A stretch of 22,404 bases of DNA, from positions 1-22,404 of the forward strand of contig JAPSIU010000010.1 in assembly GCA_031178565.1 (NCBI GenBank), in the 5' to 3' direction. A model generated the notes under the pieces. The model worked only from the letters and a program-made list of their open reading frames with translations, did no database searches and was not told where the DNA came from. A program made the translations under genes and the position numbers. Numbering within the stretch: position 1 is the stretch's first letter; every line of letters begins with the position of its first letter. Below, piece after piece: positions 7,169-15,048 of this stretch. The DNA is from Leucobacter sp. (lineage in GTDB: Bacteria; Actinomycetota; Actinomycetes; Actinomycetales; Microbacteriaceae).

Positions 7169-8734
7169 CTACTCCTTGACCGTCACGTCCGAATAGAGCG
7201 CGACCCCTGCGACGTCGAAGCTCATCCGATCCATGCGCTCCGACCAGAACGGCGTCGTGTTCTCCTCCCACAGCGGCACCATGTACGCGTGGTCGAGGAT
7301 CAGCTTCTGGAGATCCTGGACGTACGCGATGCGCTCTTCGCGATCCGCGATCGCGAACTGCTTCGCGTTCATCTCCTCGACCTCGGCGGGCGCGTTCGAG
7401 AACATGAAGAAGCTCTCCAGCACACCGGCGTCCGGCCCGGTATTCCAGTCGATGAGCATGTCGTAGTCGAGCCCCTGCCACCGCTCGCGCTGTCCGTTCG
7501 CGTCCACCTTGGAGATCTTCAGCTCCACTCCGAGCTTCTTGAGCTGCGCCTGCACGTTCTCCATGTTGGTGTCGGCGCCCTCCGTGTAGACGATGACCTC
7601 GATGGCGAGCGGCTGCCCCTCCTTCTCGCGGACGCCGTCCGATCCCATGGTCCAGCCGGCCTCGTCGAGCAGCTCGCCGGCCGCGTCGGGATCGTAGGCC
7701 AGCCGGTCGGCCTGATCGAGGTGGAACGGGTGGGAGGAGTTGAGCACGCCCGTGGCCGGGCTGAAGAGGTTCGGCTTGGTCGCCACCATCTCCTCGCGGT
7801 CGAAACCGATGAGCAGGGCCTGACGGACCTTCTCGTCGGCGAGGATCGGACTCTTCTGGTTGATCTTCCAACTCGCCGACACCGCGGGAAGCGGCTTGGG
7901 CGAGTTCTGGAAGCCCGCCGCGATGAGCTGACCGGCGTCGGTCTCGTTGATGGTGTGGACCACGTCGAGCTCACCCGAGAGCGCGGCCCCGGTGCGAGTG
8001 CTGCCGCTCTGCGTGATGTGGAACTCGAGGTTCTTGATGGAGGCCGGCCCACGGTTCTCCCAGCCCTCGGCGCCCCACTCGTAGTCGTCGTTGCGCTCCA
8101 GGGTGATGGTCTCCATGGGCACGAAGTCCGTCACGGCGAACGGACCGCTGCCCTGCAGGCCGTCGACGGCGCAGCGCTGTTCGGGAGTGAGCGCGACCGA
8201 CTCCTTCGAGAAGATCGCGAGCTGCGGCGTCGAGACGCCGTACGTGAAGGCGACGTTCGGCTCGCTGAATTTCACCACCGCCGTGTGTTCGTCGACGACC
8301 TCGGTCGACTCGTACCCGGCGAGGTGGGTCTGAGCGGCGAACGCGTCGGCGCCCAGCTCGACGAGGCGATCGAAGTTGGCCTTCACCGTTTCCGCGTCGA
8401 GCTTCGACCCGTCCTGGAAGACAACATCGTCGCGAAGCGTGAAGGTGTACTCGGTCGCGTCTTCGTTGACCTCGTACTCGGTCGCGAGCCAGGGCTGCGC
8501 CGCACCGTCGGGATCCATGTAGAGCAGCGAGTCGGCCGTCTGCCTCGCCCAGTGCAGCGACACGCGCATGTCGATCGCACCGGGGTCGAGGCAGCCCTGA
8601 TCGGCGTCGATCGCGACGCGCACCGTGGCGTCGGCGTTCCCGCCGCCGGTGTCCCCGCCGCCCGAGCAGGCGGTGAGCAGCATGAGCGACGCTGCCATGC
8701 CCGCCGCGGCTGCGAACCAGTTCTTCTTCGTCAT
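7169..8734 (-). CDS. Dipeptide/oligopeptide-type ABC transporter substrate-binding lipoprotein
   Basis: 521 aa, family SBP_bac_5 (cluster C). The N-terminus MTKKNWFAAAAGMAASLMLL is a lipoprotein signal peptide, followed by the lipobox LTAC with lipidated Cys23, then a Gly-rich linker. The mature protein shows class hallmarks: QPWLATEYEVNEDATEYTFT, LRDDVVFQDGSKLDAETVKAN and VRQALLIGFDREEM. It should be anchored on the outer face of the membrane and deliver ligand to the two permeases. I use the ATG at 8734 because it has the signal peptide and an AAGGAG site about 9-14 bases upstream; the longer open frame reads into the ATPase gene. Ligands of this class include peptides, opines, sugars and other amides, so dipeptide is only a class label. 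Confidence 0.92.
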   Translation of the reverse strand: MTKKNWFAAAAGMAASLMLLTACSGGGDTGGGNADATVRVAIDADQGCLDPGAIDMRVSLHWARQTADSLLYMDPDGAAQPWLATEYEVNEDATEYTFTLRDDVVFQDGSKLDAETVKANFDRLVELGADAFAAQTHLAGYESTEVVDEHTAVVKFSEPNVAFTYGVSTPQLAIFSKESVALTPEQRCAVDGLQGSGPFAVTDFVPMETITLERNDDYEWGAEGWENRGPASIKNLEFHITQSGSTRTGAALSGELDVVHTINETDAGQLIAAGFQNSPKPLPAVSASWKINQKSPILADEKVRQALLIGFDREEMVATKPNLFSPATGVLNSSHPFHLDQADRLAYDPDAAGELLDEAGWTMGSDGVREKEGQPLAIEVIVYTEGADTNMENVQAQLKKLGVELKISKVDANGQRERWQGLDYDMLIDWNTGPDAGVLESFFMFSNAPAEVEEMNAKQFAIADREERIAYVQDLQKLILDHAYMVPLWEENTTPFWSERMDRMSFDVAGVALYSDVTVKE

Positions 8735-8766
8735 TATTCTCTTCTCTCCTTCGAGGCGGAATCGTG

Positions 8767-10371
8767 TTAGAGGTTGACTGCAGCGTCGAGAAGCCGCTGC
8801 GTGTATGGGTTCTGGGGATTGGCGAAGATCGACCGGGCGTCGCCGGCCTCCACGATCCGGCCATCGTTGATGATCGCGACGTCGTCGGCGAAGTTGCTGA
8901 CGAGCGCGAGGTCGTGCGAGATGAACAGGTAGGCGACCCCGAACTCGCGCTGGAGCTCCCCGAGGAGGTTCATGACCTGGTCCTGCACCACCACATCGAG
9001 CGCCGAGACGGGCTCGTCGCACACCACGAGCTTGGGAGAGGAGGCCAGGGCGCGGGCGATGCCGATGCGCTGGCGCTGACCGCCGCTGAGCTCGGTGACC
9101 CGCCTCGTGAGATACGACTCGGGCAGCCCCACCGCGTCGAGCAGGTCGGTGGCGCGCCTGGCGCGCGAGACCCGGTCGCCGATGCCGTGAACGGTCAGCG
9201 GCTCGGAGATGATGTGCTGGATCGACATCATCGGGTCGAGCGAGCTGAAGGGGCTCTGGTACACCACCGACACGTTCTTGCGCACCTCGCGCAGCCGTCG
9301 ACCGCGCACGTGGGTGATGTCCTCGCCGAGGAACTCGATCTCCCCCGAGGTGGGCTCCTCGAGCCGGAGGCACAGACGAGCGGTGGTGGTCTTACCCGAT
9401 CCCGATTCCCCGATCAGGGCGAATGTACGTCCCGGATGGATCTCGAATCCGACGTCCTTCACGGCCTCGACCTGCTTGCTGCGGTCGAAGCGGTCGCGGT
9501 AGTTCTTGAAGAGGCTCACGACCTTGAGCACCGGCTCTTCCCGCTCGTCGGGGGTGTGCGCGGTCATGCGCTCCACCGCGTCGAACGCGAACTGCGGCGT
9601 CTTCGAGGCGAGCAATTGCGTGTAGGGGTCGGTCGATTCCTCGAGCACGTGCGCCGCCGTCCCCGACTCCACGATGCGCCCCTGGCGCATCACGATGGTG
9701 CGGTCCGCGCGGTTGGAGGCGAGGGCGAGGTCGTGAGTGATGAGGATGAGCGATTTGCCGTGCTCTCGTACGAGGCCCTCGAAGTGATCCATGATCTGCT
9801 GGGAGACGGTGACGTCGAGCGCGCTCGTCGGCTCGTCCGCGATGATCACGTCGGGATCCCCCGCGAAGGCCGCCGCGATGAGTACGCGCTGCTTCATGCC
9901 GCCGGAGAGCTCGTGAGGATACGAGGCGGCGACCCGCTCGACGTCCTTCAGCCCCGCGGCGCGCAGCAGGTCCAGCACGCGCGCGCGGATCTCGCTGCGC
10001 GGGGAGAGCTTGTGCAGCACGAGCGGCTCGGCCACCTGCGGAAGGATCCGCTTCGTCGGGTTGAGCGAGGTCATCGGATCCTGGGGCACGTACCCGACCA
10101 TTCGGCCGCGGATCTGCCGCATGCGCTTCTCACCGGCCCCGTTGAGCTCCTCGCCGCGCAGCTTGATGCTGCCTGCGGAGCGCGCATTCGACGGCAGCAG
10201 ACCGATCATCGCGTTCATCGCGGTCGACTTGCCCGAGCCGGACTCGCCGACCACGGCGACGATCTCGCCCTCGGAGATCTCGAGCGCGAAATCGCGGAGC
10301 GCCGGCAGGTAGTCGTGGCGCACCTCGTAGTCGACGCGGAGACCACTGATCTCAAGCACCTTCTCGGTCAT
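8767..10371 (-). CDS. Fused two-domain peptide ABC transporter ATPase (DppD-DppF type)
   Basis: 534 aa with two complete nucleotide-binding domains. Domain 1 has Walker A GESGSGKST (42-50), signature LSGGM (155-159) and Walker B IIADEP (Asp179/Glu180). Domain 2 has Walker A GESGSGKTT (321-329), signature LSGGQ (428-432) and Walker B CDEP (Asp452/Glu453), with switch His in ITHD and ISHD. The linker is at about 265-285. Each half resembles DppD/OppD and DppF/OppF, and the fusion is as in GsiA-type systems. One polypeptide therefore supplies both ATPase sites for the DppB/DppC channel on the cytoplasmic side. The ATG at 10371 overlaps the upstream permease stop by 4 nt (ATGA). The binding-protein gene follows 32 bases downstream. 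Confidence 0.93.
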   Translation of the reverse strand: MTEKVLEISGLRVDYEVRHDYLPALRDFALEISEGEIVAVVGESGSGKSTAMNAMIGLLPSNARSAGSIKLRGEELNGAGEKRMRQIRGRMVGYVPQDPMTSLNPTKRILPQVAEPLVLHKLSPRSEIRARVLDLLRAAGLKDVERVAASYPHELSGGMKQRVLIAAAFAGDPDVIIADEPTSALDVTVSQQIMDHFEGLVREHGKSLILITHDLALASNRADRTIVMRQGRIVESGTAAHVLEESTDPYTQLLASKTPQFAFDAVERMTAHTPDEREEPVLKVVSLFKNYRDRFDRSKQVEAVKDVGFEIHPGRTFALIGESGSGKTTTARLCLRLEEPTSGEIEFLGEDITHVRGRRLREVRKNVSVVYQSPFSSLDPMMSIQHIISEPLTVHGIGDRVSRARRATDLLDAVGLPESYLTRRVTELSGGQRQRIGIARALASSPKLVVCDEPVSALDVVVQDQVMNLLGELQREFGVAYLFISHDLALVSNFADDVAIINDGRIVEAGDARSIFANPQNPYTQRLLDAAVNL

Positions 10372-11243
10372 CGTTCCCCAATCGACTTCGACACCCGGTT
10401 CACGGCCATCACGATGAAGATGAAGGCGAGACCGGGAAGGATGGCCACCCACCACGCGGCGTTGACGTAGCTCTGGCCCTGCGCGATGAGAGCGCCCCAC
10501 TCCGGATTCGGAGGGGTCTGACCGAAGCCGAGGTATCCGAGGGAACCGATGGAGAGCAGCGCGGTGCCGAACTGCAGAGTCGCGAGCGAGATCAGCGGGC
10601 GCAGCGTGTTCGGCATGATGTGACGCAGGATCACCCAGGGCAGCCGGGCCCCGGACTGCGTCGCCGCCTCGATGAAAGTGAGGTCGCGGATCCGGAAGAC
10701 CTCGGCCCGCATCATGCGACCGAACGCCGTGATGAATCCGATGCCGACGCCGAGAGCGACGATAACCGTGCTGTTGCCGAACGCGGCCAGCACGGAGAGG
10801 GTGATGAGGATGCCGGGCAGCGCGAGGACGGCGTCGAAGAGGCGGCTGATGACGGTGTCGACCCATCCTCCGAAGGTGCCCGCGATGAGACCGAGCAGGC
10901 CTCCGACCACCAGCCCGAGGACCACGGAGAAGCTGGCCGCGAGCAGCGAGACCCGGGAGCCGTAGATCACGCGCGAGTACAGGTCGCGTCCGAGCTCGTC
11001 GGTGCCGAACCAGTGGGCGTCGCTCGGCGCCTGCAACGATCGTGCGGTGTCGCCCGCGATGGGGTCGAACCCGGTGAACCACTGCGGCACGATGGCGAAC
11101 AGCACGAACAGCACGATGACCGCGCCGGCGATCGTGGTGTCCCAGTTCACCGCCATGCGTTTGAGCAGTCTGCTGCTCCTGGAGCGGGGCTGCTCCTCGT
11201 CGTCGTGGTCTCGGATGAGGATTGCCTGCGTCGACTCAGCCAC
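10368..11243 (-). CDS. Dipeptide-type ABC transporter permease, DppC family
   Basis: 291 aa. A charged cytoplasmic N-terminus (1-35) is followed by a first membrane helix (about 36-56) and the DppC hallmark HWFGTDELGRD (77-87) in the extracellular segment. Further helices cover about 100-285. The ATPase-contact EAA loop reads FIEAATQSGA, then LRHIMPNTLRP. It forms the transmembrane channel with the DppB-type partner. Its start overlaps the DppB gene by 8 bases and its stop overlaps the ATPase start by 4 bases, so the transporter genes are translationally coupled. No damaged motif is seen. Confidence 0.92.
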   Translation of the reverse strand: MAESTQAILIRDHDDEEQPRSRSSRLLKRMAVNWDTTIAGAVIVLFVLFAIVPQWFTGFDPIAGDTARSLQAPSDAHWFGTDELGRDLYSRVIYGSRVSLLAASFSVVLGLVVGGLLGLIAGTFGGWVDTVISRLFDAVLALPGILITLSVLAAFGNSTVIVALGVGIGFITAFGRMMRAEVFRIRDLTFIEAATQSGARLPWVILRHIMPNTLRPLISLATLQFGTALLSIGSLGYLGFGQTPPNPEWGALIAQGQSYVNAAWWVAILPGLAFIFIVMAVNRVSKSIGER

Positions 11244-12171
11244 GGTCGCCCTCCTGACGGATACGGGGGTCGAGGAGCGGATAGCTCAGGTCGATGAGGA
11301 GGTTCACGATCACGAAGATGAGCGCGGCCACCACCACCACTCCCTGCACGACCGGGATGTCTGCGTTCTGCACGCCCTGCAGGATGACCCTGCCGAGGCC
11401 GGCGCGGTTGAATACGGTCTCCGTCACCACCGCACCGGTGAGCAGACCGCCCGTGAGTACGCCCGCGATCGTGAGCGTCGGGATGAACGCGTTCTTCAGA
11501 CCGTGCACCATGATGACGCGGAGCCGGCTGTTCCCTCGGCAGAGGGCGGCGAACGCATACGGACCGTTGAGCACCTGGCTGAGCGAGGTGGACAGCACCT
11601 GTCCGATGACCGCGGCCGGTTCGATCGAGAGCACGATGATCGGCAGGATCAACGAACGCCAGTCCGTACTGCCGAAACCGGGGACGAGTCGGAGCTTGAA
11701 GGCGAACACCATGATGAAGAGGATGCCGATCCAGAAGGTCGGGATCGAGACCCCGACCGACGGGAGCGCGTTGAAGAAGTTGCGCAGGCCCGGCCACTTC
11801 GCCCAGTTCGCGACGATCGCGAGCACGACTCCGCCGAGCAGTCCAAGCAGGATCGCGGGCACGGCGATCGCGAAGGTCTTGGGCAGCGCCGTCATCACCG
11901 TGTTGAGCACGGGCTGATGGTCGCGGAAGGAGTGACCGAAGTCGCCCCGGAAGATGGCGACGAGCTGCTCCCAGTACCTGATGAGAATCGGCTGGTCGAG
12001 ACCGAGGGACGCTCGGATCTGAGCGATCTGCTCTTCCGAGAGCCCCGAGTCGCCGATCCGGGCGAGCGCCGCGTCGCCGGGCAGGATGTTCAGAAGGAAG
12101 AACGCCAGGGTGTAGGCGAGCCACAGCACCACCACGGCCTGGACAGCCCGTTTCACAAGGTATGTCTTCAT
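11236..12171 (-). CDS. Dipeptide-type ABC transporter permease, DppB family
   Basis: 311 aa, usual DppB length. The start MKTYLVKRAVQAVVVLWLAY, then FFLLNILPGD (24-33) and GLDQPILIRYWEQL (57-70), is the classic DppB opening. The first helix is at about 9-29, with further helices near 100-120, 145-160, 175-195, 235-255 and 275-295. The EAA loop (about 203-231: GPYAFAALCRGNSRLR, then HGLKNAFIP) is recognisable but diverges from the usual YVRTARAKG. This is the first gene of the seven-gene minus-strand operon. Its promoter should lie in the 472-base gap shared with the divergent IclR gene. The ATG at 12171 has only a weak upstream ribosome site (GCTGAG). Confidence 0.92.
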   Translation of the reverse strand: MKTYLVKRAVQAVVVLWLAYTLAFFLLNILPGDAALARIGDSGLSEEQIAQIRASLGLDQPILIRYWEQLVAIFRGDFGHSFRDHQPVLNTVMTALPKTFAIAVPAILLGLLGGVVLAIVANWAKWPGLRNFFNALPSVGVSIPTFWIGILFIMVFAFKLRLVPGFGSTDWRSLILPIIVLSIEPAAVIGQVLSTSLSQVLNGPYAFAALCRGNSRLRVIMVHGLKNAFIPTLTIAGVLTGGLLTGAVVTETVFNRAGLGRVILQGVQNADIPVVQGVVVVAALIFVIVNLLIDLSYPLLDPRIRQEGDRG

Positions 12172-12643
12172 AACTCAGCTCTGCTCCGAAATCTGTCTCG
12201 AGTCCCCGTGATCGGCAGCACCCCGTCGGCGGAGAATGCGGCCTCTGCGGCTGTTCCCAAATCCGCCGGGGCAGTCCAGGCGCGGAGAGCACCGGACGTG
12301 TTTCGGCGGTTCATCATCGAACTCGAAGCCAATGTAACACACATATGCCACAGTAACGATTACAATTCCGCATACTGGCAAGGTGCGCTTCTCCCGCCAG
12401 TCGATACCGGGACCAGAGAGGCTCCCGCGATACCTCATGCCGGCGCCCGCACCGTGGTCTCCACGCGGCAAGGGAACACATGGCGTTCGTGAAGCCCACG
12501 CTTTCTCGTTCCGCAGGAGGAATGGATTGTCCACATACTGGTCCGATCGTCTAGGCTCGGTATCGGACGCATATACCATGAGACAGACCACGCGTTCTGG
12601 GCACAGCGCCGTGCGGAACTCGTCGATAGATAGGACCCAGGGT
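12172..12643. promoter_or_regulatory. Divergent control region between the transporter operon and the IclR gene
   Basis: 472 bases without a convincing gene. The stretch 12330-12375 is an AT-rich island. It carries TGTAA (12333-12337) and TTACA (12360-12364) as inverted arms, GTAAC twice (12334-12338 and 12353-12357), and CATATG at 12342-12347. TTGTCC (12527-12532) and TAGGCT (12552-12557) are a loose promoter-like pair for the IclR gene, with 19-base spacing. A possible AUG at 12522 sits too close to its GGAGG to be a good start. Most likely this is where the IclR protein binds to control the operon and itself. Confidence 0.45.
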
Positions 12644-13435
12644 TTGAGCACTACAGAACCGACTTCGGACGCCTCCCCGAACCGTCAATCCACGTCGCAG
12701 ATGTCGAGTACGCTCCGCGCGTTCCGCGTGCTGGAGGAGGTCTCCCGACTCCAGCCCGTCTCGCTCTCCGAACTCGTGCAGGTGTTCGACTACTCGAAGT
12801 CGACCCTGCAGCGCACCCTCACCACCCTCGAGGCTGCGAACTGGCTCGTGCGCAACACCACCGACAGCACCCTCTGGGAAGTCTCCCCGCGCGCGCTCGC
12901 GGTGCGGCCGCGCGCGCTCGACGGAGGGCAGCTGCTCTCGGCCGCGCAGGCGCCCATGATCTGGCTGCGCGACCAGGTCGATGAGACGATCCATCTCTCC
13001 GTGCTCAACAACCTCGACTCCATGGTGCTCGTGCACCGCGTCGACTGCTCCCAGGTGGTGCGCACGTTCAGCCCGATCGGCGACAGCTCGCCGCTCCACG
13101 CCACCGCCGTGGGCAAAGCAGTGCTCGCGCACCTCCCTCAGGCCAGCCTCGATATCGTGCTGCAGCGCACGTTCGTCGAATACACGCCTCACACCGCCGA
13201 TGCTCAGCGCCTGAGGGAGCAGCTCGAGGATGTGCGCCGCCTCGGGTACGCGGTGAACGATCGCGAGTACCGATCCGCCGTCAGCGCCATCGCGGCACCC
13301 ATCTTCGATGCGCAGGGCGCACCGATCGCGAGCATCTGCATCTCCATGCCGTCGTCGCGCTACGACGTCCAGCGCGGCCGGGCGTACGGCAAGCTGGTCC
13401 GCGAGGCCGCCGAGCGGATCAGCATCGACGTGTGA
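12644..13435 (+). CDS. IclR-family transcriptional regulator
   Basis: 263 aa from a TTG start at 12644 preceded by AGGA at 8-base spacing (12632-12635). The open frame extends to 12383, but the extra N-terminus is low-complexity and unlike the family. An ATG at 12701 is a shorter alternative. A winged helix-turn-helix occupies about residues 20-85 (STLRAFRVLEEVSRL, then SLSELVQVFDYSKSTLQRTLTTL). An IclR effector domain follows, with the signature SPLHATAVGKAVLAHL, then RRLGYAVNDREY and IAAPIFDAQGAPIASICIS. IclR proteins bind small carboxylated effectors and usually control an adjacent catabolic operon. This one is divergent from the transporter/hydrolase operon and central in the island, so it is the probable pathway regulator. 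Confidence 0.9.
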   Translation: MSTTEPTSDASPNRQSTSQMSSTLRAFRVLEEVSRLQPVSLSELVQVFDYSKSTLQRTLTTLEAANWLVRNTTDSTLWEVSPRALAVRPRALDGGQLLSAAQAPMIWLRDQVDETIHLSVLNNLDSMVLVHRVDCSQVVRTFSPIGDSSPLHATAVGKAVLAHLPQASLDIVLQRTFVEYTPHTADAQRLREQLEDVRRLGYAVNDREYRSAVSAIAAPIFDAQGAPIASICISMPSSRYDVQRGRAYGKLVREAAERISIDV

Positions 13436-13488
13436 CGGGCGCGCGGGGCGGCTGACGCGGATCAGCGATCTCGCGCCGGCCGCCGACG

Positions 13489-13504
13489 CGTCGTCGACAC
13501 GACG
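13489..13504. terminator. Short hairpin between convergent IclR and HAD genes
   Basis: CGTCGT (13489-13494) and ACGACG (13499-13504) give a perfect 6-bp stem with a CGAC tetraloop in the 71-base convergent gap. No U-run is present on either strand. It could slow both transcripts, but it is weak evidence for a terminator. Confidence 0.25.
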
Positions 13505-13506
13505 GG

Positions 13507-14193
13507 TTACCCGTCCTCGCGCTTCATGACCTCCACGAGCCCTCGCGCATCCTCCACCTCGTGATACGGCGCGAAGAACTGATTGCCGGGCAGGTTCGAG
13601 CGGTTGATCCAGACGCGCCGGATCCCCAGCCCTCGGGTCGGGATGATGTCGTACTCCCAACCCTGGGCGGCGTGGGTCACGTACTCGAGGGGGCGGTCGA
13701 CGACCCTCAGGAGGTGATCGAAGGCCTGCTTGTTCGGCTTGTAGGCCCGAGCGGCCTCAGCGGTCACCACGTAGTCGAAGTCGATGCCGATCGAGCGCAC
13801 GTGGTGGGGAATCAGGTCCTCGTCGCTGTTGGTGAGCAGCGCCAGCTGGTATCCGAGGCCCTGCAGCTCCGCAAGCGCGTCGTGCGTGTCGGGGAACGGC
13901 TGGAAGCGCCTGACCTCCTCGACGAGCCGGTCGCCCCACGCCTGATCGTAGGGAATCCCGTGACGCATGCAGGCGATCTGCAGCGTCGAACGCAGGATCG
14001 ACTGGTAGCGCTGATACGGGCCCGACGTGGCGTGGAAGCGGATGACTCGAAGGTCCCGGATCACGCCCTCCACGTCGATGCCGCACTCCGCGGCCCGGGG
14101 CCCCGCGATCCCCCGGACGGCGCCGTCGAGATCGAAGCGGATGAGCGTGCCGTAGCAGTCGAACGTGATGATCTTGCGATAGTCAGAGGACAT
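13507..14193 (-). CDS. HAD-superfamily hydrolase, haloacid dehalogenase type II-like
   Basis: 228 aa. Motif I is FDCYGTL with nucleophile Asp12, the DxYGT form of type II 2-haloacid dehalogenases rather than the DxDGT of phosphatases. Motif II is LLTNSDEDL (Ser123), and motif III Lys152 is in AYKPNK. The motif IV area reads HAAQGWEYDI (174-183) instead of the usual SSNxWD. Residues 20-100 form the helical cap. Type II enzymes use Asp to attack the C2 of an L-2-haloacid; others in the group hydrolyse phosphate. The motif IV change makes the substrate uncertain. CTGGAG precedes the ATG at 14193. It is the last gene of the aminotransferase/aldo-keto reductase/HAD operon, 36 bases after the reductase. 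Confidence 0.82.
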   Translation of the reverse strand: MSSDYRKIITFDCYGTLIRFDLDGAVRGIAGPRAAECGIDVEGVIRDLRVIRFHATSGPYQRYQSILRSTLQIACMRHGIPYDQAWGDRLVEEVRRFQPFPDTHDALAELQGLGYQLALLTNSDEDLIPHHVRSIGIDFDYVVTAEAARAYKPNKQAFDHLLRVVDRPLEYVTHAAQGWEYDIIPTRGLGIRRVWINRSNLPGNQFFAPYHEVEDARGLVEVMKREDG

Positions 14194-14229
14194 TCGGATT
14201 CTCCAGTGTCGGGTTGCGTGGTTGCGTGG

Positions 14230-15048
14230 TCAGAGCTGCTCGTAGGAGAGCGGGTCGGCGTGCGGCGTCTCGGGCCGCACGCCGTTCATCGCGTGGATGC
14301 GGTCGATGTCCTCGTCGGCGAGCGCCAGTTCGATCGCCGCAAGGTTCGCGCGCTGCCGCTCGGGCGACACGGATTTCGGCAGGGGTGTGATACCCGTCGA
14401 GCGGTGCCACGCGAGCACGATCGATCCGACCGGTGCATCGTACTTCTCGGCCAGCTCGAGGAGCAGCGGTTCGCGGAGAAGGTCCCCGCCGCGACCGAGC
14501 GGGCTCCACGCCTCCGTTCGGATCCCCCGCGCGGCGTGATCGGCGCGCTCCCCCGGGCGCGACCAGTAGGGGTGCATCTCGATCTGGTTGGCATAGGGGG
14601 TCACGCCGGTCGCCTCCGTGACCTCGTCGAGCATCGCCGTCGTGAAGTTGCAGACGCCGATGTGCCTGACGAGCCCGCGTCGCCGGGCCTCCACCAGGCC
14701 CTTCCAGGTGTCGACGTAGAGCCCGCGCCGCGGATTCGGCCAGTGGATCATGTACAGATCGATGTAGTCGAGCCGAAGACGCAGCAGCGACTCCTCGATC
14801 GCCTGCACGGAGGTCCTGAGGCCGTGGTACTTGCCTCGCAGCTTCGAGGCCACCCAGTACCGATCGCGCTCGAGTCCGCTGCGCCGCAGTCCCTCTCCCA
14901 CCGCCGCCTCGTTGTCGTAGTTCTGCGCCGTGTCGATCAGCGGATAGCCGAGGTCGAGCGCGGACTCGACCATCCGCGCGCACTCCTCGCCCAGCACGGG
15001 CCAGGTGCCGAGTCCGATCCTCGGCAGTTCGTCGTTCAGCGCCGCCAT
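14230..15048 (-). CDS. Aldo/keto reductase (2,5-diketogluconate reductase-like)
   Basis: 272 aa, a typical short bacterial AKR. The catalytic tetrad is complete: Asp39 and Tyr44 in IDTAQNYDNE, Lys69 in ASKL, and His102 in MIHWPNP. IGVCNFTTAML and NQIEMHPYW are the usual barrel strands, and PLPKSVSPERQRANL is the NADPH-binding end. It should reduce an aldehyde or ketone to an alcohol with NADPH in the cytoplasm. Its ATG overlaps the aminotransferase stop by one base (TGATG), so translation is coupled. This suggests it reduces a carbonyl product made by the transaminase, or protects against such an aldehyde. The physiological carbonyl is unknown. Confidence 0.9.
   Translation of the reverse strand: MAALNDELPRIGLGTWPVLGEECARMVESALDLGYPLIDTAQNYDNEAAVGEGLRRSGLERDRYWVASKLRGKYHGLRTSVQAIEESLLRLRLDYIDLYMIHWPNPRRGLYVDTWKGLVEARRRGLVRHIGVCNFTTAMLDEVTEATGVTPYANQIEMHPYWSRPGERADHAARGIRTEAWSPLGRGGDLLREPLLLELAEKYDAPVGSIVLAWHRSTGITPLPKSVSPERQRANLAAIELALADEDIDRIHAMNGVRPETPHADPLSYEQL

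Noticed and set aside
7169..9373. 734-aa extended binding protein
   Set aside because: The extra N-terminus overlaps the ATPase gene. The lipoprotein signal peptide and ribosome site place the start at 8734.
8764..10470. 568-aa plus-strand open frame opposite the ATPase
   Set aside because: Third-position GC bias opens this frame. The opposite strand has two complete ABC ATPase domains.
12515..12554. Ten-codon leader peptide before the IclR gene
   Set aside because: An ATG follows GGAGG by about one base, too close for efficient initiation, and no regulatory codon run is visible.
12383..12643. N-terminal extension of the IclR protein
   Set aside because: The segment lacks homology-like structure and has poor ribosome sites. 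The TTG at 12644 has AGGA at good spacing and gives normal IclR length.
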